Assembly: GCA_900557255.1 (NCBI GenBank)
Contig: USSA01000004.1
Coordinates: 1 to 40,976 of the forward strand
Length of the DNA: 40,976 nucleotides
From: an uncultured Prevotella sp.
Lineage (GTDB): Bacteria > Bacteroidota > Bacteroidia > Bacteroidales > Bacteroidaceae
Direction: 5' to 3'
The notes beneath the pieces are model-generated. The model did no database searches, had not been told where the DNA came from, and saw only the letters and a list, made by a program, of their open reading frames with translations. A program made the translations under genes and the position numbers. Of the stretch, positions 1 through 8,543 are shown one piece after another (the first letter of the stretch is position 1; every line of letters starts with the position of its first letter).

Positions 1-848
1 TCGCCAAGACCTACACCCTATCTCTTAAAGACGGCTTCGTTATCGACGGCACCCCAGGCTTCAAGCTGATGCCATTTGATGAAGTAATGATCCGTAAGAG
101 TCCGGCTTATGTAGAACAGCAGAACGTATCGATTACCGGTGAAGTGATGTTTGCCGGTCTCTATACATTAGACCGTCGCAACGCCCGCCTGAGTGAACTC
201 TTCAAGAAGGCAGGTGGAGCTACCGACCAGGCATATCTCAAGGGAGCCCGCATCATCCGCAAAGCCAACGAGCAAGAGAAGCAGCGCATGGAGGCAGTAT
301 TGAAGATGCAGCGCGAAGAGATACAGAAAAATCTTCTGCAACTAGCCTCCAGCAGCAACAATGCCAGTGCCATCTCGCAGACCTCTAAGGATGTAGAGCG
401 CACCAACATAGAGAAGTTCAATGTACCTAGCGAGTATCCGGTAGGTATCGATCTTCCTGAAGCATTGGCGAACCCAGGCAGTGATGCCGACATCATCTTG
501 CGCGAGGGCGACCGTCTGGTCATTCCTCAGTACAATGGTACGGTAAAGATCAACGGTGCTGTAATGTTTGCCAATACGGTAGCCTACGAAAAGGGCAAGA
601 AGGCAAGCTACTATATCGATCAGGCAGGTGGTTTTGCCTCAGATGCATTGAAGAGCAAGGCATACATCATCTATATGAATGGTAAGGTAGCCAAGCTCTC
701 TCATGGTGCCATAGTGCAGCCAGGCAGCGAGATTGTCGTCCCAGCTAAGCTAAAGCGCAAGATGAGTACCGCCGAAATGATGAGTATGGGAAGCAGCATG
801 AGCAGCATCGCCGCCATGATTGCTACGATTGCTAATATGAGTAAGTAA
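1..848 (+). CDS. Polysaccharide export protein, Wza/SLBB family (5' end outside window)
   Basis: The reading frame is open from base 3 through the first ATG at base 69, so the window starts inside the gene and only the C-terminal part is present. Two SLBB-like segments are visible: one around VSITGEVMFAGLYTL followed by LSELFKKAGG, and a second around VKINGAVMFANTVAYEKG followed by YIDQAGGF. Between them is a charged, probably helical stretch. The C-terminus is a Met/Ser/Ala-rich hydrophobic tail. Proteins of this family form the outer-membrane/periplasmic export channel for capsule or exopolysaccharide. The missing N-terminus would carry the lipoprotein signal and Poly_export domain. It lies upstream of Wzz and Wzx, as expected for a Wzy-dependent locus; an AAA-ATPase gene separates it from wzz. 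Confidence 0.88.
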   Translation, partial: AKTYTLSLKDGFVIDGTPGFKLMPFDEVMIRKSPAYVEQQNVSITGEVMFAGLYTLDRRNARLSELFKKAGGATDQAYLKGARIIRKANEQEKQRMEAVLKMQREEIQKNLLQLASSSNNASAISQTSKDVERTNIEKFNVPSEYPVGIDLPEALANPGSDADIILREGDRLVIPQYNGTVKINGAVMFANTVAYEKGKKASYYIDQAGGFASDALKSKAYIIYMNGKVAKLSHGAIVQPGSEIVVPAKLKRKMSTAEMMSMGSSMSSIAAMIATIANMSK

Positions 849-883
849 GAATAATCAAACACCTATAAAAAAGGAGTCATTTT

Positions 884-2422
884 ATGAAATATCCTATAGG
901 AATACAAGATTTCGAAAAGCTACGTACAAATGGATATTCGTATGTAGATAAGAGCCGATTCGTGTACAAGTTGGCGACAGAGGGAGAATACTATTTTCTC
1001 AGTCGTCCACGCCGATTCGGAAAGAGTCTCTTTCTGTCTACTTTGGAAGCATACTTCCAGGGTAAGAAGGAACTCTTCGAGGGCTTAGCCATATATGACT
1101 TGGAGACAGAATGGAAGAAATATCCTATATTCCATATCGATCTCAACACAGCCAACTTTCGAGAGAAAGACAGTCTGTACACAGTTCTTAATGACTACCT
1201 CACAACTTGGGAATGCAAATATGGAACCCGTGAGTCAGAAGCCACACTTGCCCTTCGTTTCAAGGGTGTGATAGCACGAGCTGCAGAGAAAGAAGGATGT
1301 GGTGTTGTAATTCTTATAGATGAATACGACAAGCCTATACTTCAGACCTTGCGCGACCCAGAGTTACAGGCTGAACACCGTGCACAGCTGAAAGCATTCT
1401 ATTCGGTATTGAAGACACAAGACCGATATATCAAGTTTGCATTCCTCACCGGTGTAACCAAGTTTGGCAAGGTTAGCGTGTTCAGTGACCTCAACAACCT
1501 GACGGATATCTCGATGGATCACCGCTATATCAGCATCTGCGGAATGACAGAGAAGGAATTGCTTACGAATTTCAAGGAAGGTATCAGCGAATTAGCCGAA
1601 GCCAATGGCGATACAGAAGAAGCCACAATAGCAAAACTGAAGGCAAGATACGACGGATATCATTTCGAGGAGAATACAATAGGAATCTATAACCCATTCA
1701 GTGTACTGAACACTTTGTCAAGACTTCGCTATAAAGACTACTGGTTTGAGACTGGCACACCAACATTTCTAGTTGACTTGCTGAAAATGCACAACTATCG
1801 TTTGCCAGACATGACAAAGGAAAGGGTATCAGACGATGTAATCAACAGCGTGGATTCACTGTCAACCAATCCGATACCTGTGATATACCAGAGTGGTTAT
1901 CTCACAATCAAAGGCTATGACGAAAGGTTTAAGAAATACCTACTAGGCTTCCCTAACAAAGAAGTGGAAGAAGGTTTTCTTAACTTTCTGCTGCCGCTAT
2001 ATTGTTCAGCAGGTGACCGTTCCGCCTTTATGGTTGATGAGTTTGTGAAGGATGTGGAAGCAGGACATGTTGAACAATTTATGAATCGGCTTACCGCTTT
2101 CTTTGCAGATAACAGCTATCAGGTAGCAGGCGAAGCAGAACTTTACTTCCAAAATGCCCTATATCTCATTTTTAAGATTATGGGATTCCACACACAGGTA
2201 GAAATACCGACAAGTGATGGCAGGATGGACGTTCTCATTCAAACTTCCGACTACATTTACATCATTGAATGCAAATTAGACGGAAGCGCCGAAGAAGCTC
2301 TGCAACAGATAGAAGTCAAAAACTATGCAGCTCCTTTCGCTATGGATAAGCGAACAGTTGTCAAGCTAGGCATCAACTTCTCCAGCAAGACAAGAGGAGT
2401 TGAGAGTTGGAAGCAGGGATAA
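884..2422 (+). CDS. AAA-ATPase-like / PD-(D/E)XK nuclease-domain protein
   Basis: 512 residues. The N-terminus (MKYPIGIQDFEKLRTNGYSY, then YVDKS) and the Walker A-like RPRRFGKSLFLS near residues 40-52 are typical of the AAA-ATPase_like family (pfam09820). A Walker B-like VVILIDEYDKPI follows near residue 145. The C-terminal part has GRMDVLIQTSDYIYIIECKL, matching the GxxD...ExK core of the PDDEXK_9 domain (pfam08011). Start choice is supported by AAGGAG about nine bases before the ATG. These proteins occur in many copies in Bacteroidales genomes and their cellular role is unknown; a nuclease-like or mobile-element role is only inferred. It sits between the export gene and wzz, where it has no obvious biosynthetic job, so it looks like an insertion into the capsule operon. 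The stop is 23 bases before the wzz start. Confidence 0.85.
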   Translation: MKYPIGIQDFEKLRTNGYSYVDKSRFVYKLATEGEYYFLSRPRRFGKSLFLSTLEAYFQGKKELFEGLAIYDLETEWKKYPIFHIDLNTANFREKDSLYTVLNDYLTTWECKYGTRESEATLALRFKGVIARAAEKEGCGVVILIDEYDKPILQTLRDPELQAEHRAQLKAFYSVLKTQDRYIKFAFLTGVTKFGKVSVFSDLNNLTDISMDHRYISICGMTEKELLTNFKEGISELAEANGDTEEATIAKLKARYDGYHFEENTIGIYNPFSVLNTLSRLRYKDYWFETGTPTFLVDLLKMHNYRLPDMTKERVSDDVINSVDSLSTNPIPVIYQSGYLTIKGYDERFKKYLLGFPNKEVEEGFLNFLLPLYCSAGDRSAFMVDEFVKDVEAGHVEQFMNRLTAFFADNSYQVAGEAELYFQNALYLIFKIMGFHTQVEIPTSDGRMDVLIQTSDYIYIIECKLDGSAEEALQQIEVKNYAAPFAMDKRTVVKLGINFSSKTRGVESWKQG

Positions 2423-2445
2423 GTATTAATAGAAACATAATAGTA

Positions 2446-3519
2446 ATGGAAAAAAAAGAAGAAGTAATCAAACAAATCGATTTGATAGACTTAATCAAAA
2501 AGATGGGCAAATATATAAAACTATATACAATAGTTTGTCTCGCCACAGGAATACTAGGTATTATTGTAGCCTTCAGTATTCCTAAAGTTTACAATTCTAA
2601 AGTTGTCCTAGCTCCAGAAATGGGCAACAATAGTACTGTCGGAGGTGGGCTATCGTCATTGGCAAGTATGGCTGGCATAGACTTAAATAAAATGGGCGAT
2701 GCAGATGGCGCACTATATCTACAGATTTACCCATCTATCATTTCGTCTACAACCTTCATCAAGGAACTAGAGAAAATTAAAGTACTACCAAAAGATTCAT
2801 TGAAGGAAATGACCTTTAAAAGGTATCTCAAAACAGAGAAATCAGCGTGGTGGAATTTTCCTTCGGTACTCATATCAAAAATGATTAAAGACAAGAAAAA
2901 AGAAATCAATAAAAATCACATAGTTTCTGATTTAAACAAATACTATCTATCTAAGGAAGAATGGAAATCTATCGAAAACATACAAGATAGAATTTCTTGC
3001 GACATAGATAAAGAAAATGGACTAATAACTTTGACTGTCAAGGCACAGGATCCAAATGTCTGTGCCATCATTGCTGACAAAGGGCAAAAATTACTCCAAC
3101 AATACATTACAGACTACAGAACAAAAAAAGCTCGCAATGACTTAAATTACTACATTAAGTTACGATCTGAAGCAAACAAAGAGTACATAAAAGCTCAGAA
3201 AGAATATGCTTCATTTTCGGACTCAAATTTTGATATTAACTTACCATCACTGCAAGAGAAAAGAGATTATTTAGAAAACCAAATGCAGTTGAAATACAAT
3301 ACTTATACCCAATTATCAGACAGGGTAAATGCTGCTCAAGCTAAAGTTCAAGAAAGAACCCCCGACTTTGTAGTATTACAACCAAGTCTAGTTCCATACA
3401 AAGCAGATTCTCCAAGAAAAATATTAATAATAATAATCTATGGAGTTCTCGGTTTTATAGGAACAACCATTTGGATTTTCAGAAAGGATATAAAAAATTC
3501 ATTTAAAACAGCAATGTAA
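2446..3519 (+). CDS. Polysaccharide chain-length determinant, Wzz family
   Basis: 357 residues from the ATG at 2446. A TTG start 39 bases upstream would overlap the preceding gene and adds no conserved sequence, so the ATG starting MEKKEEVIKQIDL is preferred. The layout is that of Wzz: a short cytoplasmic N-terminus, a transmembrane helix near residues 24-45 (IVCLATGILGIIVAF), a long periplasmic region with coiled-coil character (EANKEYIKAQKEYASF and following), and a C-terminal transmembrane helix (ILIIIIYGVLGFIGTTIWIF) preceded by a proline-containing segment (PYKADSPRK). There is no attached tyrosine-kinase domain. It sets the modal length of the polymer made by the Wzy polymerase at the inner membrane. 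The flippase gene starts two bases after its stop. Base composition is AT-rich, like the next several genes. Confidence 0.87.
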   Translation: MEKKEEVIKQIDLIDLIKKMGKYIKLYTIVCLATGILGIIVAFSIPKVYNSKVVLAPEMGNNSTVGGGLSSLASMAGIDLNKMGDADGALYLQIYPSIISSTTFIKELEKIKVLPKDSLKEMTFKRYLKTEKSAWWNFPSVLISKMIKDKKKEINKNHIVSDLNKYYLSKEEWKSIENIQDRISCDIDKENGLITLTVKAQDPNVCAIIADKGQKLLQQYITDYRTKKARNDLNYYIKLRSEANKEYIKAQKEYASFSDSNFDINLPSLQEKRDYLENQMQLKYNTYTQLSDRVNAAQAKVQERTPDFVVLQPSLVPYKADSPRKILIIIIYGVLGFIGTTIWIFRKDIKNSFKTAM

Positions 3520-3520
3520 A

Positions 3521-4867
3521 ATGTACCAAACAAAGAGCTCAAGCAAAGCAATAATTCGAGAGAAGACAATCAGGAAAAATGTATTTTATTCGTTTGTTTT
3601 CAAGGGGTTATCTATAATCATATCCTTACTTCTGGTACCTTTAACACTCCATTATATAGACAAATATAACTATGGAATTTGGATGACTATTAGTTCTATC
3701 CTTGTTTGGATTTACTATTTTGATATCGGAATAGGAAGCGGATTAAGAACAAAACTAGCTGAAGCTATTGCACAAAACAATGGTCATTTAGCAAGAGGAT
3801 ATATAAGCACTGCTTTCTATGTCCTTGGTTGTGCTATGCTTGTACTTGTAGTAATATACATCATAATTTCAGGCTTTATCGACTGGAATAAAATATTTAA
3901 TATTTCATACAATATTTCGCCACAATTAAACGAGATTATGCTTGGGGTCATTGTATTAACAGGACTTAGTTTCGTGTTAAAACTTATTGTAGCCATATTT
4001 CATGCTTTACAATATTCATCCATCAATGAGTTCCTAAACTTCTTTGCAAATTTTCTTTCATTTGCATTTATTTATGTATATACGCAAATAATGCCAAAAG
4101 GAAATCTTGCACTCATTGTATATACATTTGTCGCCATGCCTATACTGATTTATGGCATAGCTGTCTTCATCGTTTTCACGAAGAAAATTAAATTTCTGAG
4201 TCCTAGCATCAAATATGTTAGCAAAAAAAACATCAAAGAACTTGTAGGTTTAAGTGGTAACTTCTTCATAATACAAATCATAAATTTGATATTATATTCA
4301 ACAACAAGTTTACTTATTGCACATTACTTTACACCAACCTCTGTAACTTACTACAGCATTTCATATCGCTACTTCTCAATAGCTATGATAATATTCACTA
4401 TTGTCATCAATCCCTATTGGGGTGCCATCACAAATGCTTATGCAAAGCAAGACATGAATTGGATAAAACTTGCAATAAAAAAACTAATGCTTATTTGGGG
4501 AGGGTTAAGTGCATTAGTCCTTCTTCTATTGACTTGTTCCAATTTGGTATATAACATTTGGTTGGGCAAAGAGATTAGCATACCAATAAGTATGTGCATT
4601 AGTGTAGCAGTGTATATCATCATGTTCAATCTCAACAATATATACGCATCTATTATCAATGGCATTGGTAAAATTAGATTACAACTATATACAGCAATCA
4701 TACAATTACTCATATTTTTTCCACTAGCTCTGAGCCTATCTAAAATTGCAGGAGCACCAGGAATCATTTGGGCTACAAGTATTTTACTAGCTATTACAAC
4801 GATTGCTCTTGGATGGCAAGTCCTACTATTAACAAAAAGAAGTCCTATCAAAATAATAAATCAATAG
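3521..4867 (+). CDS. Polysaccharide flippase, Wzx type (MOP superfamily)
   Basis: 448 residues, very hydrophobic, with about a dozen predicted membrane segments spread evenly along the protein. The N-terminal pattern (NVFYSFVFKGLSIIISLLLV, then LTLHYIDKYNYGIWMTISSI and a conserved-looking DIGIGSGLRTKLAEAIA) is characteristic of O-antigen/capsule flippases of the polysaccharide-synthase family. It would move the undecaprenyl-pyrophosphate-linked repeat unit to the periplasmic face. Spacing to wzz is one base, and the GT4 gene starts six bases after its stop, so this is one transcription unit. A long reading frame on the opposite strand (4438-4851) is judged a shadow. Confidence 0.9.
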   Translation: MYQTKSSSKAIIREKTIRKNVFYSFVFKGLSIIISLLLVPLTLHYIDKYNYGIWMTISSILVWIYYFDIGIGSGLRTKLAEAIAQNNGHLARGYISTAFYVLGCAMLVLVVIYIIISGFIDWNKIFNISYNISPQLNEIMLGVIVLTGLSFVLKLIVAIFHALQYSSINEFLNFFANFLSFAFIYVYTQIMPKGNLALIVYTFVAMPILIYGIAVFIVFTKKIKFLSPSIKYVSKKNIKELVGLSGNFFIIQIINLILYSTTSLLIAHYFTPTSVTYYSISYRYFSIAMIIFTIVINPYWGAITNAYAKQDMNWIKLAIKKLMLIWGGLSALVLLLLTCSNLVYNIWLGKEISIPISMCISVAVYIIMFNLNNIYASIINGIGKIRLQLYTAIIQLLIFFPLALSLSKIAGAPGIIWATSILLAITTIALGWQVLLLTKRSPIKIINQ

Positions 4868-4873
4868 AAAGCA

Positions 4874-6073
4874 ATGAAAAATAAGCATATTCTTATGATA
4901 GCTCCAGCCTCCATACCTGTAACAGGAGCAGAGGCTATTTGCAATGTTAAACTACTCAAGGTACTTTCTGAAAATGGGTACAAAATAGACTTAATTTCTA
5001 AAAAAATGAAATATACCCATTACCCAGAAACGGATTTAGCAGAATTAGGATTAAGCCTAAATTCTGTTAGCATAATAGAAGTTGACAACAAGATGAGCCT
5101 CAAAGTAATTTGGCAACACTTATGTTGCCTCTTCATTTTTGGTACAGTTTTCAAGGGTGCCCATTGGGCATATTGTGCACTAAAAACTGCAAAAAAATTA
5201 TGCAAAGAAAACCAATACGATGCCATCATTACAAAAAACAGTCCAAGTGAATTATTAGGCAGCTATTTTAAGAAGAAAAAGGGCTACAAATGGATTGCTA
5301 CATGGAACGACCCATACCCAACTAAAAAATATCCCAAGCCATATGGTAATGGGGTAACTGCCAAACTTTTCATATTAGAAAGCCCCCTTCTTAATCTGAT
5401 GGAAAAAGCAGACTATCATATTTTCCCAAATCAAAGAATTCGAGATTATATGAGAAGCTACCTTAACATTCCTTCAGAAAAGACGAGAATAATCCCACAT
5501 GTAGTAATCCCAAGAGAACACCACGATACACCACATGAGAATTTAAGAATCGTGCATTTGGGAAATTTACTTCCACCAAGAGATGCTGCGCCATTTCTAA
5601 GAGCATTAACAGAGTTCATCAAGAACGAAAAAGATGCCAAATTAGAAATCGCATTCATTGGGCAAACCCCGCAAAGTGTAAAAGACTTTGTCAACACAAA
5701 TCATCTAGAGAAATACGTAAAAATATTTCCTCCTGTAAAATACAAAGAAAGCCAACACATTTTGGAAAACTACGACATCCAACTCATTGTTGAAGCACCT
5801 TGCGAAGAGGGAATATTCCTACCAACCAAAGTGAGTGATAGTATGCAGTTAGGTAAGCCTATATTTACAATAAGTCCTTCTGTTGGAGTTTTAAATGACT
5901 TGTACAAACAAGGACACATTAGTTACTTTTCGTCTGTGCAAAACGAGAAGAATATTCTTTCGACACTTAGACAAATATACAAAGACTTTACAAATGGAAA
6001 AATAAAATCATTTTCATTGGAAAAATCATATTCACCACGAACTATTTTCCAACAATATAACGAAATCATTTAA
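4874..6073 (+). CDS. Glycosyltransferase, GT4-like (GT-B fold)
   Basis: 399 residues. The N-terminal Rossmann half begins MKNKHILMIAPASIPVTGAE, where a GAE segment stands in for the usual glycine-rich loop, followed by LLKVLSENGYKIDLISKK. The C-terminal half has the donor-binding pattern of GT4 enzymes: TRIIPHVV, IVHLGNLLPPRDAAPFLRAL, and near residue 315 a segment with acidic and lysine residues (EEGIFLPTKVSDSMQLGKP) in the position of the family's EX7E motif. The protein has no membrane helix and should act on the lipid-linked sugar at the cytoplasmic face. Donor and linkage cannot be deduced. It lies between the flippase and polymerase genes with gaps of only a few bases. Confidence 0.83.
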   Translation: MKNKHILMIAPASIPVTGAEAICNVKLLKVLSENGYKIDLISKKMKYTHYPETDLAELGLSLNSVSIIEVDNKMSLKVIWQHLCCLFIFGTVFKGAHWAYCALKTAKKLCKENQYDAIITKNSPSELLGSYFKKKKGYKWIATWNDPYPTKKYPKPYGNGVTAKLFILESPLLNLMEKADYHIFPNQRIRDYMRSYLNIPSEKTRIIPHVVIPREHHDTPHENLRIVHLGNLLPPRDAAPFLRALTEFIKNEKDAKLEIAFIGQTPQSVKDFVNTNHLEKYVKIFPPVKYKESQHILENYDIQLIVEAPCEEGIFLPTKVSDSMQLGKPIFTISPSVGVLNDLYKQGHISYFSSVQNEKNILSTLRQIYKDFTNGKIKSFSLEKSYSPRTIFQQYNEII

Positions 6074-6075
6074 TT

Positions 6076-7236
6076 ATGGCACTTTACTATTTATCATTCT
6101 GTTCGGCATACGCATTTATTTTTATCAAACAGGCAAATAAGCCTGCTTGGTTAAGAATATATGTTGTTTTGCTATGTCTTTTTCTCTGCTTCGGTTATAT
6201 GACAGGAACAGATTGGAGAGTTTATGAAGATATATATACCCACATAAACTTCAACAATCTCTTTTACAACTATTTTCAAGAACCCGGATATTATATCTAC
6301 ATGCTTCCTTTTAGGTTCTTGAACATAGATTTTTTTGTATTTTTCATATTCACAAAAGTATTATGCTACATTACAATCGTCTGCAAGCTGATTACATACA
6401 GTGAGAGATTTAAATACATCGGATTGATGTATTTTATACCATGCTATGGATTCTATTTATTTATAGACAATCCAATGCGTAACTTAATAGCAGTAAGTAT
6501 CGCCTTGTATGCTGTCAGATTTCTCGTGGAACGGAAGCCAATCCACTATTTTATTATTGTCATAATAGCTATGACATTTCATACGTCAGCATGCATTATG
6601 ATACCAGCATATTTTTATATGAACAAAGACTTAAGTACTAAAAAGATTATCATTCTTTATATTGCTATCAATGTTTTATTTGCAAACAGAGCCTTACTTG
6701 CACTTATTATCAGTAATGTCTTTGGTTCCATCCCTTATGTAGCAGGAAAAATTAGCTCCTATATTGAATCTTCGAATACAGAGGGAGGAGGAAGAGTTAT
6801 TTCATTAGGATTCATCATATTTTTTACATTTTTCATTCTACTATGTTTCTATAAAAGCCAAATTTACAAAATGAAAAATGGAAAAATAATATGGAATGGA
6901 GCTATCACCTTTTTGATTCTCTACAGATTAGCTACAACTATTGAAGTTTTTATGAGATTTCAACTTTACTATATGATATTTTTTGTAGCAGGAATTAGTT
7001 ATCTGACAGTTTTCTTTACAGAACGTTCAAAAAAGATATACATTGCGTATCTCCTAGGCTTATCTGTAATAGGTAGCAACCAAATTTTTTCCACATGGCG
7101 GTATCTTCCATATACCAATTATTTAACATATGCTGTAAAGGGAGAATTCCCTTCATATTCTTTCAGAAGTGCATATAATCCGAATAACAGTCCATATAAG
7201 TCAAAAAATAAAGAAAATAAAAATAATGAAAAATAA
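6076..7236 (+). CDS. Polysaccharide polymerase, EpsG/Wzy type
   Basis: 386 residues with about ten hydrophobic segments. The segment GTDWRVYEDIYTHINFNNLF, followed by EPGYYIYM, matches the pattern seen in EpsG-family proteins (pfam14897), which are considered capsule or exopolysaccharide polymerases. A later region with FRDNPMR-like character reads FIDNPMRNLIAVSIALYAVRF, also typical of the family. The lysine/asparagine-rich tail (KSKNKENKNNEK) is cytoplasmic by prediction. This is the only convincing Wzy candidate in the locus, so it would join repeat units in the periplasm. Its 3' end overlaps the next gene by 11 bases, so the two are probably translationally coupled. Confidence 0.78.
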   Translation: MALYYLSFCSAYAFIFIKQANKPAWLRIYVVLLCLFLCFGYMTGTDWRVYEDIYTHINFNNLFYNYFQEPGYYIYMLPFRFLNIDFFVFFIFTKVLCYITIVCKLITYSERFKYIGLMYFIPCYGFYLFIDNPMRNLIAVSIALYAVRFLVERKPIHYFIIVIIAMTFHTSACIMIPAYFYMNKDLSTKKIIILYIAINVLFANRALLALIISNVFGSIPYVAGKISSYIESSNTEGGGRVISLGFIIFFTFFILLCFYKSQIYKMKNGKIIWNGAITFLILYRLATTIEVFMRFQLYYMIFFVAGISYLTVFFTERSKKIYIAYLLGLSVIGSNQIFSTWRYLPYTNYLTYAVKGEFPSYSFRSAYNPNNSPYKSKNKENKNNEK

Positions 7237-8443
7237 AATCATAAATGCATATATCTATAGCTATGCTTCACTTCTAGTTATAATAGCCAGTTACAAGATA
7301 ATTGCCCTCCTTTTACACAAGAATTACATGGATGCCTTTGCTGATCTATTTATCAACTACCAAGGAGGGTTTATACGCAGAGGGCTTATAGGTTCCCTAC
7401 TATTATCAATATACCAAATAAGCGGTATATCCCCAATCGCTTTAGCTATAGTATTATCTATAACTGCTTATTCATTTATTTTTTTGTATTGCTTAAGTAA
7501 GCTGAAACCATACAACTATGGTTTTGCCTTTTTAACCCCGTGTTATCTATTAGGAGGCATAGGGATTTACGGATTGGGATATATGAGAAGAGACTATATA
7601 ATTTTATCAGCATTTTTACTTATCACATTTCTATGGAAACGTTTATCTGCAAGGTTATGGTTATATATTTCACTCTTTATTTGCATAATTACTATTTTAT
7701 GTTATGAACCATTCCTATTTGTATGCCTTCCTTATTTTGCAATTCTCAATCAATTAAAGTGCCAAAAAGTAAGAACTACGATTATAGCATTGTTTATTTT
7801 ACTATTAACGTTCACCATTTGTTGCCTTTATCCAGGTACACCAATAGCAAAAAACCAAATTTGGGAATCAACAAGATCGTTTCTGCCCCAGATAGGAACA
7901 ATTGAGTTTATTGGAAGAAATAGCATGGAGGTAATGAAGTTTCATTTTTACAATAATTTTATCCGAATAGAACATAATGTTCCTTGCTTAGCAATTAGCC
8001 TTGTAAGCGTTATCGGTATGACATATTATTTAACAAATGGTCTGTATGTATTTAATAAAGATAAATTTCAAGTAAATGATAGAAAAGGCATCATGTTCTA
8101 CCTTTGCTTATCATACATATTCCAAATACCCATGTTTATATGCTTGTCCACTGATTATTCTAGAATTTGCACCTACTCTGCATTTACAACGATAATTATG
8201 TTCACAACCATAAAATACGAGACATTAGTCCGTTATATACCTAATAAAATAGATAAGAAATTGAATTCTATAATAGAATTTACAGATATTGTTTTTAAGC
8301 CAACAAAATTCAAAATATTTTCCATAATGCTGATAATTGGAATAGCAGAATGGACTGGCGGTGGAATTGGACAATTTATATATTCTTCAGAACTCGGTAC
8401 TATTATAAAGTGCATAAAAACTATTATGAACTTTCATTTATAA
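7226..8443 (+). CDS. Multi-spanning membrane protein of unknown function in the capsule locus
   Basis: 405 residues from the ATG at 7226 (MKNKIINAYIYSYASLLVII); an upstream ATG at 7169 would add 19 Lys/Ile-rich residues overlapping the polymerase gene and is less likely. The protein has roughly nine or ten hydrophobic segments. Near residues 40-55 it carries INYQGGFIRRGLIGSLLL, a pattern I associate with uncharacterised membrane proteins of Bacteroidota glycan loci. I do not recognise an enzymatic family. Its place after the polymerase suggests a glycan-linked role such as a second polymerase, a lipid-linked glycosyltransferase or an acyl transferase, but none of these is shown. The gene is strongly AT-rich. 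Confidence 0.7.
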   Translation: MKNKIINAYIYSYASLLVIIASYKIIALLLHKNYMDAFADLFINYQGGFIRRGLIGSLLLSIYQISGISPIALAIVLSITAYSFIFLYCLSKLKPYNYGFAFLTPCYLLGGIGIYGLGYMRRDYIILSAFLLITFLWKRLSARLWLYISLFICIITILCYEPFLFVCLPYFAILNQLKCQKVRTTIIALFILLLTFTICCLYPGTPIAKNQIWESTRSFLPQIGTIEFIGRNSMEVMKFHFYNNFIRIEHNVPCLAISLVSVIGMTYYLTNGLYVFNKDKFQVNDRKGIMFYLCLSYIFQIPMFICLSTDYSRICTYSAFTTIIMFTTIKYETLVRYIPNKIDKKLNSIIEFTDIVFKPTKFKIFSIMLIIGIAEWTGGGIGQFIYSSELGTIIKCIKTIMNFHL

Positions 8444-8543
8444 ATAACTCATTTTTTTAAGATATAAGGTTATAACAAAAATCGCAAATGCGAAATACAA
8501 TATTTTTTTTAAAAGTACGTTATTTAAAATAAATAGTTAAAAT
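8444..8543 (+). other. AT-rich gap inside the capsule locus
   Basis: This is the longest gap in the first half of the locus. It is almost entirely A/T, with one short palindrome (CGCAAATGCG) followed after a few bases by a run of eight T. That could be a weak terminator or pause site. No TAnnTTTG promoter box is visible before the epimerase gene. Confidence 0.35.

Noticed and set aside
4438..4851. 137-codon frame opposite the flippase gene
   Set aside because: Shadow of the membrane protein coding frame; hydrophobicity is complementary rather than independent.
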